Positions 56,121-64,000 of a DNA stretch of 64,000 nucleotides are shown piece by piece. The notes below the pieces were generated by a model. The model was not told where the DNA came from, made no database searches, and worked only from the letters and a program-made list of their open reading frames with translations. Position 1 is the stretch's first letter. Each line of letters starts with the position of its first letter. The position numbers were made by a program, and so were the translations under genes. Source of the stretch: Pictodentalium vernedei (taxonomy: Eukaryota > Mollusca > Scaphopoda > Dentaliida > Dentaliidae); NCBI GenBank assembly GCA_031216915.1, contig CM062297.1:361287704-361351703 (forward strand). Direction: 5' to 3'.

Positions 56121-57381
56121 TCATCGAATGATCGACATCTTATTTCCATCCGATTCGAATTGTAATTCTCTGTCCGACATGACTAGAGTGAAGGCTTCGG
56201 TTTTTCTAGGCACGTTCCTATCGAATTGCATCTTGATCTGAATGTCTAAGACGCTACTCTTGAGTCGTTCACTCTGTTTACTGACGTCGAATACGAACAT
56301 GCGATACATCGACTTGTATTCGCCGGGAGATATGTTAGGGTTGCTCATCAATTCGTCTAGACTGTGATACTTCTTTCTAAAATCAGCGGCGTCGCTGTAC
56401 AGTCTGCAGAAATCATTTTTGTCGAACGACGCATTGTAATCGATTGCTGGATATCTCATGGCTTTCAGAAACATTTGCATGTTTCTCAAATGGCAGTGAT
56501 CGAACAGTGACACATTCTTTTCCTGAGGCTCGTCCTTATCGGTTTGAAATGCAATCACGATGAAACACGGTCTCTCAGAAGCAGATTTCACCGTCAGTCT
56601 CCAATCGAAGTGATTCATGGAGGATGGAATGCTAGCCGTGTCACACTGTCTCATTCTAAATCCCACAGGTAATTCACTCTTGGATTCTATGATCTTGTAG
56701 AGACGCGTTTTTTCCACGACTGAAGGCTCCACGTGCCGAACGAACCACGATATCTTCTGTAGAGTTATCTTACCCGCATTGGTCGCAGTGAGTCTCACTA
56801 TTGCGTCGTCGTTTCCTTTTCGAATCAACGTCAGATTGTGTTTGAATCCATACATGACCTTGTTGTAATCATCCGTGAATCCAAAGATGTGTTTCATCCT
56901 AAACGAAAACGTTCCTTTAGGTCTGGACGTATTGACGACGTAGTCGGCGGCGCCGGCGCTAGCAGGGCTGACGGTGTTTTTCATCCACAACTGATTAAGT
57001 CCTCTGGATTTCGAAAAAATCATCAGGATACGTCAAGAGTCCGAACATCGTGGTGGCCTGACCGGGATGAAAAACAGATTCTATCTCTTGTCCAGATAGC
57101 ATGTATTTTATATTACTGAATAGATGCATGATTCCATTATTGGCTAGAGTAACCGTGTCGTCGTTGGCGTAGTCGCTCCCATCTTCCTTGGTGAGACGTC
57201 CTTGCACCACTATGTAACTCTTGCTAGGATGGACGAATAGATCTTGAGTTTCGACGTTGATTCTTATCTCTCCCGCATTGTTCAAACTCGTTCCAGTTAC
57301 CGGTTCGTATTCGTGAACCTCATATTCTTGAATACTTTCATCTTTCACTATGCTTTGTGCTATATCTAGTATATTTGGCAT
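56121..57381 (-). pseudogene. Major capsid protein (double jelly-roll), one frameshift
   Basis: Minus-strand ATG at 57381. The first 120 codons (NAGEIRINVETQDLFVHPSKS, GIMHLFSNIKYMLSGQEIE) run to a T6/A6 tract at about 57014-57019, where one extra base shifts the frame. The remaining 300 codons run from ~57012 to 56121 (SFRMKHIFGFTDDYNKVM, then HLRNMQMFLKAMRYP). Total length near 420 codons matches Polinton major capsid proteins, the hexon-like shell subunit. The break is a single homopolymer indel, so a sequencing error remains possible. It is the last gene of the minus-strand block. Confidence 0.87.
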
Positions 57382-57470
57382 TTTTAAAGGGTTTTTGTTT
57401 TTTATGTTTATTAATTAGCTTGCTTTTTTTTATCTAAAAATAATTTTAATTATTTTTTATTATTATTTTT

Positions 57471-57486
57471 CTCTCCTATATATATA
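57471..57486 (-). promoter_or_regulatory. TATA-like promoter motif upstream of major capsid gene
   Basis: CTCTCCTATATATA (plus strand) lies 90 bp upstream of the capsid ATG. An identical 14-mer lies 79 bp upstream of the Cys/His-protein gene at 60177-60190. Shared sequence and spacing suggest a common promoter class. Confidence 0.55.
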
Positions 57487-57541
57487 TGTGTAAACAAGAA
57501 AATGTTAAAGAGAGTAAATAAAAGAAATTTGTTTTTCTTTA

Positions 57542-58873
57542 TCAAAACTTTGTCTTCTGTAATTGTTGTTCGTAAAACTTTCCGATGATCTCTTCTCCAT
57601 CCAAAGCTTCGATTTTGTAAGTCACCGGATCGGTGTGAAATATTTTGATTATCACAAAGATTTCCGAGGTCCATCGAGGAGTATAACCCTTTTCAAAGTG
57701 CTTCTTATAAGCGTAGATTCTCACTCGATCGCCGACCGCAAATTTCGGCATTCTAGACTTCTTTCTGATCTTAGATCTCTCAGGATATAGATTCGTGTAG
57801 AACCGTTTTTCGTTTCGAGGATCGCTAGCTTCCGCGGGAGTCATCTTGATCGATCTGTGTCGCATGTTGTTGTAATCTTTGACCAGACCGTTCAGAGCGT
57901 ACATGTATTTCTTGGTCGAATTCGCCGTGAAGTATCTATGCATCTTTTCCTTCATCGTTCGATTCCAACGTTCCACCATGCTGGCTTTCTCTTCGTTTTC
58001 GATTGAGTAGAGGTTGACCAATCGATGAACGTGCTTGTTGTAGAATTCCTTTCCCTTATCCACCCACAATTTACTCGGTTTTCGAGAAGATGAGTCGAAC
58101 ACGCTCTTCAGAGCCTCGGCGACGCAAGGTCCCGATTTATTCTTCAAAGCTCTGATCCAACCATATTTGGAAAACACGTTGATGACCGTCAATAGATATT
58201 TGACACCCTCGTTCCACCTCGAAAACGATCTCATGTCGACCAAGTCGGCAGACCAAATATCATCCAAACCCTTCATGAACACCCTTCTCTTTCGAAATTT
58301 ACGCACGATGAGTTTGTGTAACTCCTTGGCAAATTCGCTCGTCAATAATCGTTTCTTCTTATTTTCAGATGCACTTTTTTTTTTTGAACGCCCCCATCCG
58401 AATCGACGTTTCACACCGATCAGATTACCGGCCAGCGAACATTCTATCTTCTCTCTCCTGGTTGGATTCGATGTGCCTCTCAATTTCCCCAACATGTTTT
58501 TATCGCAGACATCATTGCGAGTCTTGGTGTCGGGATGTCCAGCGTAGCACAGATCGTGATCATACGCGGCAGCGTCCACCCTATTCACAGGTTTGCTCCA
58601 AGATTTAGGAGTCACATCGGCGTTGAGTCTCTTGTTCAATTTCGTTCCAGGTCCCGTGAAACTGTGACCAGGTAGATGCATTTCGAAAGGTAGATTATTG
58701 ATAATTTTAATCAGGATGCCTTTACCTTTGCTCGCGTTCTTTTTTTTGACGAATCGAGTCTTGATAGAACCACACACGTCGCAAATTCCACGAAGCATCT
58801 GTCTGTCGTTTTTAGTTCGTACTTCTTGAGAATTACTCGTCTTGGTAACTCTCTTACACTTTACGCAATACAT
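57542..58873 (-). CDS. INT: Zinc-ribbon / PLA2-like / DDE integrase fusion protein
   Basis: One intact 443-codon frame from ATG 58873. Residues 1-40 hold a CXXC...CXXC zinc ribbon (C3, C6, C31, C34). Residues 60-130 resemble the parvovirus VP1-type phospholipase A2: Ca-loop TGPGT (73-77), then YDHDLCY with His106-Asp107 and later Cys123. A basic linker follows. From ~185 comes a retroviral-type integrase: DDIWSADLVDM (Asp210), WVDKGKEF (Asp272), KASMVERWNRT (Glu301), and an SH3/chromo-like C-terminal half (FAVGDRVRIYAYKK). Asp272-Glu301 leaves only 28 residues, shorter than the usual ~35, which hints at a small in-frame deletion. The PLA2-like part would normally belong to a virion protein, so the fusion is unusual. 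Confidence 0.88.
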   Translation of the reverse strand: MYCVKCKRVTKTSNSQEVRTKNDRQMLRGICDVCGSIKTRFVKKKNASKGKGILIKIINNLPFEMHLPGHSFTGPGTKLNKRLNADVTPKSWSKPVNRVDAAAYDHDLCYAGHPDTKTRNDVCDKNMLGKLRGTSNPTRREKIECSLAGNLIGVKRRFGWGRSKKKSASENKKKRLLTSEFAKELHKLIVRKFRKRRVFMKGLDDIWSADLVDMRSFSRWNEGVKYLLTVINVFSKYGWIRALKNKSGPCVAEALKSVFDSSSRKPSKLWVDKGKEFYNKHVHRLVNLYSIENEEKASMVERWNRTMKEKMHRYFTANSTKKYMYALNGLVKDYNNMRHRSIKMTPAEASDPRNEKRFYTNLYPERSKIRKKSRMPKFAVGDRVRIYAYKKHFEKGYTPRWTSEIFVIIKIFHTDPVTYKIEALDGEEIIGKFYEQQLQKTKF

Positions 58874-58973
58874 TTTTTTTGAGAGTTATTTAAATTAATT
58901 TCGTTTTTATTTTATATATAAATTTAATATTTTTTTTTAAAAATTCTGTTCTTATTATATATATATTTTTTTT

Positions 58974-59636
58974 TCAATCGCTGCTCTTGAGTTCTATCAT
59001 CTTACTGAATTCCTCCCTAGCCTCTTTCCTCCCCTTTTCCACGAAAGAATCCTTCATCTCTTCCTTGATGATCTGACGAGTCTTGATTCTCAAGGCTTCT
59101 TTCATGGCTTCGTATTTCATTTTCTTGCCCAATATCGCGTGGTATTCTCTGTCCGATATCCTACCGTCTTTCAACGCCATCGAGATCATTTTGGATATCG
59201 TGTCGATCTTGGAATTGGCCAAGACGCGAAGCTTGTCGTGTTTCCTCGCCTTCAGATATAATTTCCTACTCAAAAAGTTTCCGAGCATGCTAAACAATCC
59301 GGCGGCGAGAGCCACTCCTTCTATGGTCAACACGATCAGAATACCAACCGCAGTTGACAACAATCCGATGCCGGCCGCATGTAAACCCATGGAAATCGTG
59401 ATGAGTGTCGTGTCGATCGCGTTGACGAATTTCACGAAACGTGAATACTTCTTCTTGAGAGAACGGCGAGAATCTCTCTCTCGAGTTAGATACGCTTGGA
59501 TTCTACTGATTTGATCGATGTGATACCTCTCTCCTCTTTCTTTTTCTTCTAGCGACGGTGCCGTCGGCAAAACGCCGTTCGGCTTCTCGTCCTCGTCGTC
59601 ATCTAACGTCGGATACAATTTATTTCTGGTTCTCAT
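58974..59636 (-). CDS. Polinton membrane protein with two hydrophobic segments (220 aa)
   Basis: Intact 220 codons from ATG 59636. An acidic N-terminus (TLDDDEDEKPNG) and a basic helix precede two adjacent hydrophobic stretches (TTLITISMGLHAAGIGLL; AVGILIVLTIEGVALAAGL), probably a membrane hairpin. A charged helical C-terminus follows (SKIDTISKMISMALKDGRIS). I recall proteins of this layout as recurrent unknowns in metazoan Polintons. The role is unknown; a membrane-associated virion or host-membrane function is inference. It lies 100 bp upstream of the integrase fusion in the same transcription direction. Confidence 0.8.
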   Translation of the reverse strand: MRTRNKLYPTLDDDEDEKPNGVLPTAPSLEEKERGERYHIDQISRIQAYLTRERDSRRSLKKKYSRFVKFVNAIDTTLITISMGLHAAGIGLLSTAVGILIVLTIEGVALAAGLFSMLGNFLSRKLYLKARKHDKLRVLANSKIDTISKMISMALKDGRISDREYHAILGKKMKYEAMKEALRIKTRQIIKEEMKDSFVEKGRKEAREEFSKMIELKSSD

Positions 59637-59723
59637 TTTTGTGTTTTTTTTTTCTTTCTAACATTAGATAATTTTATTTTTTTTATTTTCTATTCTCCCT
59701 TATTTTATATCAATGAGAAAAAC

Positions 59724-60098
59724 TTAGACGTATGCTTCATTGAACAATAATTTCATGACGCGTCCCTTGTCTTCTAAAGTCAGACTTCTATGCGCCAATT
59801 TCAGTTCTTTCAAAACTGTGGGCTTGTTTCGATCCTTACAGAAGAGTAATCTCTTCCAAAACGCGATCACTTTGTCGATTTGAACGTGTTCGAACGCCGG
59901 TACGAAATACTTGACGACCATATCTTCCGTTTCCATCGTCAGACACGAATGATTCTCATGATCAAAGTCCAGGTGATCCCGACATCCGATGCATCGTTCT
60001 AAGAAGAGGCGACCTAGTTGTTCGTTCACGCAGAATGCGTAGGCTCTCATCAGCATTTTTAAAAGAAAACTTGCTCTAATAGTCTGGGAAGCGCTCAC
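59724..60098 (-). CDS. Small Cys/His protein conserved in Polintons (124 aa)
   Basis: Minus-strand start near 60098 (a Met at codon 17 is an alternative), 124 codons, intact. A cluster C-IGCRDHLDFDHENHSCL (residues ~36-53) offers Cys, Cys, His, His and Cys ligands for zinc. The rest is helical (VQIDKVIAFWKRLLFC). I recall similar small ORFs in other Polintons, without known function. It is the first gene of the right minus-strand block, directly inside the right TIR, and has the CTCTCCTATATATA motif 79 bp upstream. Confidence 0.7.
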   Translation of the reverse strand: MSASQTIRASFLLKMLMRAYAFCVNEQLGRLFLERCIGCRDHLDFDHENHSCLTMETEDMVVKYFVPAFEHVQIDKVIAFWKRLLFCKDRNKPTVLKELKLAHRSLTLEDKGRVMKLLFNEAYV

Positions 60099-60176
60099 GA
60101 TTTACGTATTTTTTATTATCTATTCGATTTGATATACTTTATTTTTTAAATAACTATTTATTTATATTTTTTTTTT

Positions 60177-60190
60177 CTCTCCTATATATA
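60177..60190 (-). promoter_or_regulatory. TATA-like promoter motif upstream of Cys/His gene
   Basis: CTCTCCTATATATA, identical to 57471-57484. On the minus strand it reads TATATATAGGAGAG. Confidence 0.55.
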
Positions 60191-60262
60191 TCAATCACTT
60201 TTTTTATTTCCCACTTTTTTATTTCCTCTCCTCAAAACTGATTCTATCACTATTCATCTCTC

Positions 60263-60895
60263 GCAAAACTCAAGAGATGAAATCGGCAAATCGTTTTTTT
60301 CACCGATCAAATCGCACCCTATACCGTCCCAAACGCGATCGGGAAACGTGGCAGTGGTTTGCGGGTTCGGTATCACCTTTTTTCCATGTACCGTACAGAG
60401 GTCGATTTCCTGATCTAGAATCCGCAAATGGGTTTCCCCGATCGGATCGCACTTTAACCGTTCAAATACCCGTTGGTGAACGTATACCTACGTAGGTGAT
60501 ACAAGATGATACAGAATCCGCAAACCACTTTTTGATGCTGATACGGAATCCGCAAAACGTTTTTTGCTCGCGTTCACCAGCGATGGATCGATGGTCAAAT
60601 CCACGATGGGAACGTAGAGATCAAATTTTTAATCATATTTTCTTAAAATTTCATACATTTTTTTTCACTCTTGAGCGATGTGTACATGTACGCGTTCGCC
60701 AACGGGTATTTGAACGTTAAAATTGCGATCTGAGAGTCTCAAAACCAATGGCGGATTCTGTATCACCATAAAAAACGACATTTTGTGTACTTGTACACGA
60801 TTTTAACACTGAACCCTATGGAGGTGTACATCCATGTGCGTGTACATGTACAAAATCGTGTACAAGTGATACGGAATCCGCCTTTTATACCTACT
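60263..60895. repeat. Polinton right terminal inverted repeat
   Basis: Reverse complement of 44304-44934 over ~630 bp, ending CTTTTATACCTACT next to the GGTCTT target duplication. It carries the same recurring GATAC-GAATCCGC motifs as the left end. ORFs crossing it simply mirror those of the left TIR. Confidence 0.95.
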
Positions 60896-60901
60896 GGTCT
60901 T

Positions 60902-61445
60902 GTAGTCCGTTCTTGCAAGAATGATAAAAATATTTCTCCGAGTCTGTACTAGAAGGATTGCAGAATTTAACTATTCAACAAATTTAAGGTATTTTATTGT
61001 ATGAAATCTGATTTCTTACTTATGCCATAGCAGACTTTCAGGCAGTGCTTTCTGCCACATGGTAAAGGTCCCATGGCAAATATTGGTTTCCAAAAAATCT
61101 ATGTTTCATTCCCAACAAATTGATATATAACTTTTGGGGGTTATTCCTTTCTGACCTTCTCTGGACTTTTGCGAAAATTACCTGCAATTTGACCAAATTT
61201 ACGTTGGACGTCCCCTTAAGAATTCCCGATATTCAAAAAGTGGAATTTAGGTTTTGTCTGTATACTTTCTAGCCTATACTAGGGTATGTAATATCATTGT
61301 TATGAACACCTGCGAGTCTATGGAGCTTTAAAATTAAATTGTTTTAACAAGATAAATAAATAGTTTTATCAAGATAAATAAATTGTTTTAACAAGATAAA
61401 TAAACTGTTTTAATAACATAATAAGTGAAGTAAGTTTGGCGGTTC
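60902..61445. mobile_element. GTCCAAC-family TIR element, right part, plus inverted minisatellite
   Basis: Right arm of the element interrupted by the Polinton (see 42441-44303), ending TTACGTTGGACGTCCCCTTA near 61217. It is followed at 61335-61425 by (TTGTTTTAACAAGATAAATA)n and AATAAGTGAAGTAAGTTTGG. These are the inverted counterparts of sequence just left of 42572, so the inverted symmetry extends beyond the TIR. Confidence 0.7.
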
Positions 61446-61482
61446 TACGCTGCCATACAATAATGATCGCACACTTTACTGG

Positions 61483-61600
61483 AATGGCAAGGCCAGAAAG
61501 GTTGGCTACTTGCCAGGTCAGAAATTATTATCACCAAAACAATGGCAAGGCCAGAAAGGTTGGCTACTTGCCAGGCCAGAAATTATTATCACCAAACCAG
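61483..61600. repeat. Two 58-bp tandem units
   Basis: AATGGCAAGGCCAGAAAGGT plus TGGCTACTTGCCAGG and AGAAATTATTATCACCAAA, at 61483 and 61541. Almost identical. Confidence 0.92.
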
Positions 61601-61964
61601 AAGCCGATGCAGTTTTCAAAACAATTAAAAAGTTCTTATTTTCACGGATCATTCTAGTAGCTCCTTGAAACTTTTGTATCATTGTTTGGATAAAAATCGT
61701 GTAGATGAAGCTGAGAAAATAAAAATCCGCCCATATGTGACACTTAATTTTGTGTACAGAATTTGATTGTTATACTCAAATCTTGATCTCAGTTAATAGT
61801 CATTATAAACCATGCGTTGAGTGTGACAAACAATTTAAAGTTTTAAATGTATTTCTTATCAAGATGAATGTCAGGAGCTCATACAAAATAGTACTGACTG
61901 GTTAAACAGTCAGTATGGTGCAACCCGACGATCCACGAGAAGAAAGACTGCTCATGCTTGCTAA
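61601..61964. other. Unassigned interval
   Basis: AT-rich. No ORF, repeat or RNA is recognised. Confidence 0.4.
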
Positions 61965-62476
61965 GGGCCTATATAAGTAATGAAATTTTGTTTATTTTGA
62001 AAATTCTCACCTCTGATATTCCTTCAATTCAAATTAAATATACACAAAATGTACATCAAAATGAAGATTGAGATGTATAGAACGCGATGGAAATTCGTGG
62101 TATCGAGTGATTTGCGCATGTCTGTCGAGCATGGAAACCATCTTCAATAAAGAAAATGCAGACATTGTTGTCCTTTTCCAAAATGCAGTCCTATCGCTGC
62201 ACTCGAAAGCGTTTTGAATGCCTGAAGCACATTCGGCCACGAGTTGTTCTTGCGAAATATTAGTTCATGATCAGTTCTTGTACGAATACGATAGCAGACT
62301 TCCAGGACCCAGTGGTGCCTGCTGTCAACTCTATGAGTTGATTACATATGTGTTTCGTCTTCTATACATCCCACCCATCATTTTGATGTATAATTTGTGT
62401 ATATTTAATCTGAATTTAAGGAATATGAGAGGTGAGAATTTTAAAATAAACAAAATTCCATTACTTATATAGGCCC
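61965..62476. mobile_element. 512-bp MITE with ~105-bp inverted ends
   Basis: Starts GGGCCTATATAAGTAATGAA and ends with its complement TTACTTATATAGGCCC. The arms continue through CTCACCTCTGATATTCC and TGTACATCAAAATGA. The interior has GTGCCTGCTGTCAACTCTAT. No coding. A half copy lies at 38600-38895. Confidence 0.85.
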
Positions 62477-62719
62477 TTGAGCTTTTCATCCGAAATTGTA
62501 AATTTCTGTTGGGTGAGAAATTCACCTAGGTGGTGTTACCTGGTGTTACCTGATAGTTCGCTAGCTGACAGCTTACTTGTGCCTTTTAAGCGTTTCCTTT
62601 GAAATTGTGAATTTCCGTTGGGGGGGAAATGGACTCCGGTGGTGTTCCAGTAGCAATCTAAACTCTTTCATCTCGTAGCTCCAAAAAATATTATAGTTAA
62701 AACATTAATGGCAGAAAGC

Positions 62720-62960
62720 GATGGAAATGAAGGCTGGGGAGCTTGGTGGCTCATTGATTAGAGCATTGGACTTCAGATCGAAGGATCGACGGTTCAGTCA
62801 ACTGCGATGTGTCCATGGGTATGAAGACACTTCAACCGGATTGATCAATTACGCCAGAACTCGCGGCACATTGTCCTAAAACGTACAGCATATGGATGAT
62901 ACAGTTTCCCTCAACCAATGCTAACCATGTTAGTATGCTTTAGAGTTAGACACTTACTCG
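62720..62960 (+). repeat. tRNA-derived SINE-like element
   Basis: Box-A-like TGGCTCATTGATTAGAG (about 62747) and box-B-like GGTTCAGTCAACTGC (about 62793) lie at tRNA spacing, followed by ~150 bp of non-tRNA sequence. It looks like a SINE head. The 3' end and target duplications are not clear. Confidence 0.55.
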
Positions 62961-63344
62961 ACGCTACTCGGTGTTTATCTCCGGATTAGTGTCCAACCGA
63001 TGATCGGAACCGGCCACCATAATCGGCCGATTGTGGGCAATCGGATGACAACGGCGACGGGTCCTGGAACATCGGTTCAGTCGATTGTTGCCAAGCATTT
63101 TGCGATTTTTCATTAACCGTATTTTATTATCTTCTGCAATTGTTCAGTTGTTAATGTAAAATGATGTCATTGATACCATCCAGTAAAGTTAAGAAACAAC
63201 CATAATGTGTATGCCTAATCTCTCTAGACGCCCCTTTTACGGGATATACAAGTTAAACGACATATAAAGCTTACAATTGAGCTTACTTGCGGCAATCGCC
63301 AATTCAAACCGGAAAAGTGAAGGTTGTACTCCCTTGACTCAGGT

Positions 63345-63448
63345 CGCCGTAAAATTACCAGTCGCACGTATTTGGGCGGTAAACGTGGCTCCGAGAAAGC
63401 CACGTTTACCGCCCAAGTGCGTGCGACTGGTAATTTCACTGCGACACC
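63345..63448. repeat. Long hairpin (~45-bp arms)
   Basis: AAAATTACCAGTCGCACGTA, GGGCGGTAAACGTGGCT and the complement AGCCACGTTTACCGCCC fold around a 7-base loop (CCGAGAA), with one bulge. It may be a palindromic MITE core. Confidence 0.85.
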
Positions 63449-63646
63449 AGTCAACGAAGTTCAACATTGTGAACAATGTTCAGTTTTAATGTAGTTCTTT
63501 CAAGCCTCGACTTGTCTGGTAGTGCACGGTATTACAATCGGAATCGGCATCAGAATCGGCCAATTGTGAGCTCAAATAACCGATAATCGGTCAGCGACCA
63601 TTTTTAGTGATCGGTTGAACACAACCCGACAATACATGACTTCACT

Positions 63647-64000
63647 TGTAGCGGTCGAGGTATAAAGGCCATTTACCAACCAGCCTGGTTGGTCCGGATC
63701 TCTTAGTCTCGTGGTAAATCGGTCGCTTTGTGTGCTAGAGGTCGACGGTTCGAACCCCGGCTCCCGCACTTATCTCTCCTCCTGTTACATTTGGGGGCTC
63801 GTCCGATCCTCAGCAGTAGGTGGCACTGCGGGTGTTTCGACCGCTCTGAGGGAGGAACCTGGGTGAGATTCACAGGTGGTGAATCTCAAAAGAAGGGGAG
63901 AGTAGTGTAGCGGTCGAGGTATAAAGGCCATTTACCAACCAGCCTGGTTGGTCCGGATCTCTTAGTCTCGTGGTAAATCGGTCGCTTTGTGTGCTAGAGG
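63647..64000 (+). mobile_element. TRIM-like miniature LTR retroelement (3' LTR cut by window end)
   Basis: A 143-bp LTR (63647-63789) begins TGTAGCGG and ends TGTTACA. Two bases later a primer binding site starts, TGGGGGCTCGTCCG (63792), matching the tRNA-Pro-type site known from gammaretroviruses in its first 14 bases. After only ~115 bp of internal sequence comes a polypurine tract, AAAAGAAGGGGAGAG (63888-63902), and the second LTR starts TGTAGCGG at 63906, identical as far as the window goes. There is no coding. The LTR carries a TATAAAGG box, an ACCAACCAGCCTGGTTGGT hairpin and a tRNA-like segment (box B GGTTCGAACCC at 63747). Confidence 0.8.

Larger units (their letters stand above)
44304..60895. 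mobile_element. Polinton/Maverick element, 16,592 bp
   Basis: Inverted ends AGTAGGTATAAAAGGCGG extend to ~630 bp. Immediately outside, GGTCTT is present at 44298-44303 and 60896-60901, the 6-bp target duplication expected of Polintons; AG...CT termini also fit. The interior encodes the family set: retroviral-type integrase, protein-primed polymerase B, adenain-type protease, A32-like packaging ATPase, and major and minor jelly-roll capsid proteins, plus several conserved unknowns. Gene order is four blocks: plus (45.9-50.4 kb), minus (50.6-51.0), plus (51.3-55.9), minus (56.1-60.1). The copy is defective in several genes, so it is a genomic fossil of a virus-like transposon. Confidence 0.97.

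Overview
The window is repeat-dominated metazoan nuclear DNA with no recognisable single-copy host gene. An invertebrate source is likely: there is a Polinton/Maverick, Jockey-like LINEs with CCHC gag-type ORF1, tRNA-derived SINE-like sequence and many fold-back elements. A marine lophotrochozoan such as a mollusc is my best guess, at low confidence. ORFs outside the mobile elements look like chance frames in repeats.

Layout. 1-4190: ~170-bp satellite arranged as a 7-monomer higher-order repeat. 4500-5160: minisatellite and diverged tandem repeats. 5255-7535: two decayed gag-like ORF copies on the minus strand, bounded by a recurring GC-rich stem-loop. 8650-12370 (minus) and 13095-18070 (plus): two head-to-head, decayed copies of one Jockey-like LINE family. 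18100-20010: tandem arrays. 19949-27598: direct tandem duplication of a ~3.87-kb unit carrying a TTAA-flanked palindromic MITE and a minisatellite built on a palindromic core. 29525-32515: large inverted repeat with internal palindromes. 33745-42440: MITEs, TIR elements and an RT relic.

44304-60895 is the most gene-rich part: a 16.59-kb Polinton with ~630-bp terminal inverted repeats, AG...CT ends and a GGTCTT 6-bp target duplication, inserted into an older ~2-kb TIR element. Plus-strand genes run from a 298-aa conserved ORF through a small basic protein, packaging ATPase, minor capsid (penton-like) protein, PX-like protein, protein-primed DNA polymerase B, adenain-type protease and a fibre-like protein. 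Minus-strand genes encode major capsid protein, a zinc-ribbon/PLA2-like/integrase fusion, a membrane protein and a Cys/His protein. Together they would supply replication, integration, packaging and a capsid. This copy looks dead: the polymerase has lost its palm core, the ATPase, PX and fibre genes carry premature stops or frameshifts, and the capsid gene is frameshifted.

61217-64000: further MITEs, a SINE-like tRNA relic and, at the edge, a miniature LTR retroelement (TRIM-like). It has 143-bp LTRs, a tRNA-Pro-type primer binding site, a polypurine tract and a tRNA-like promoter region inside the LTR.
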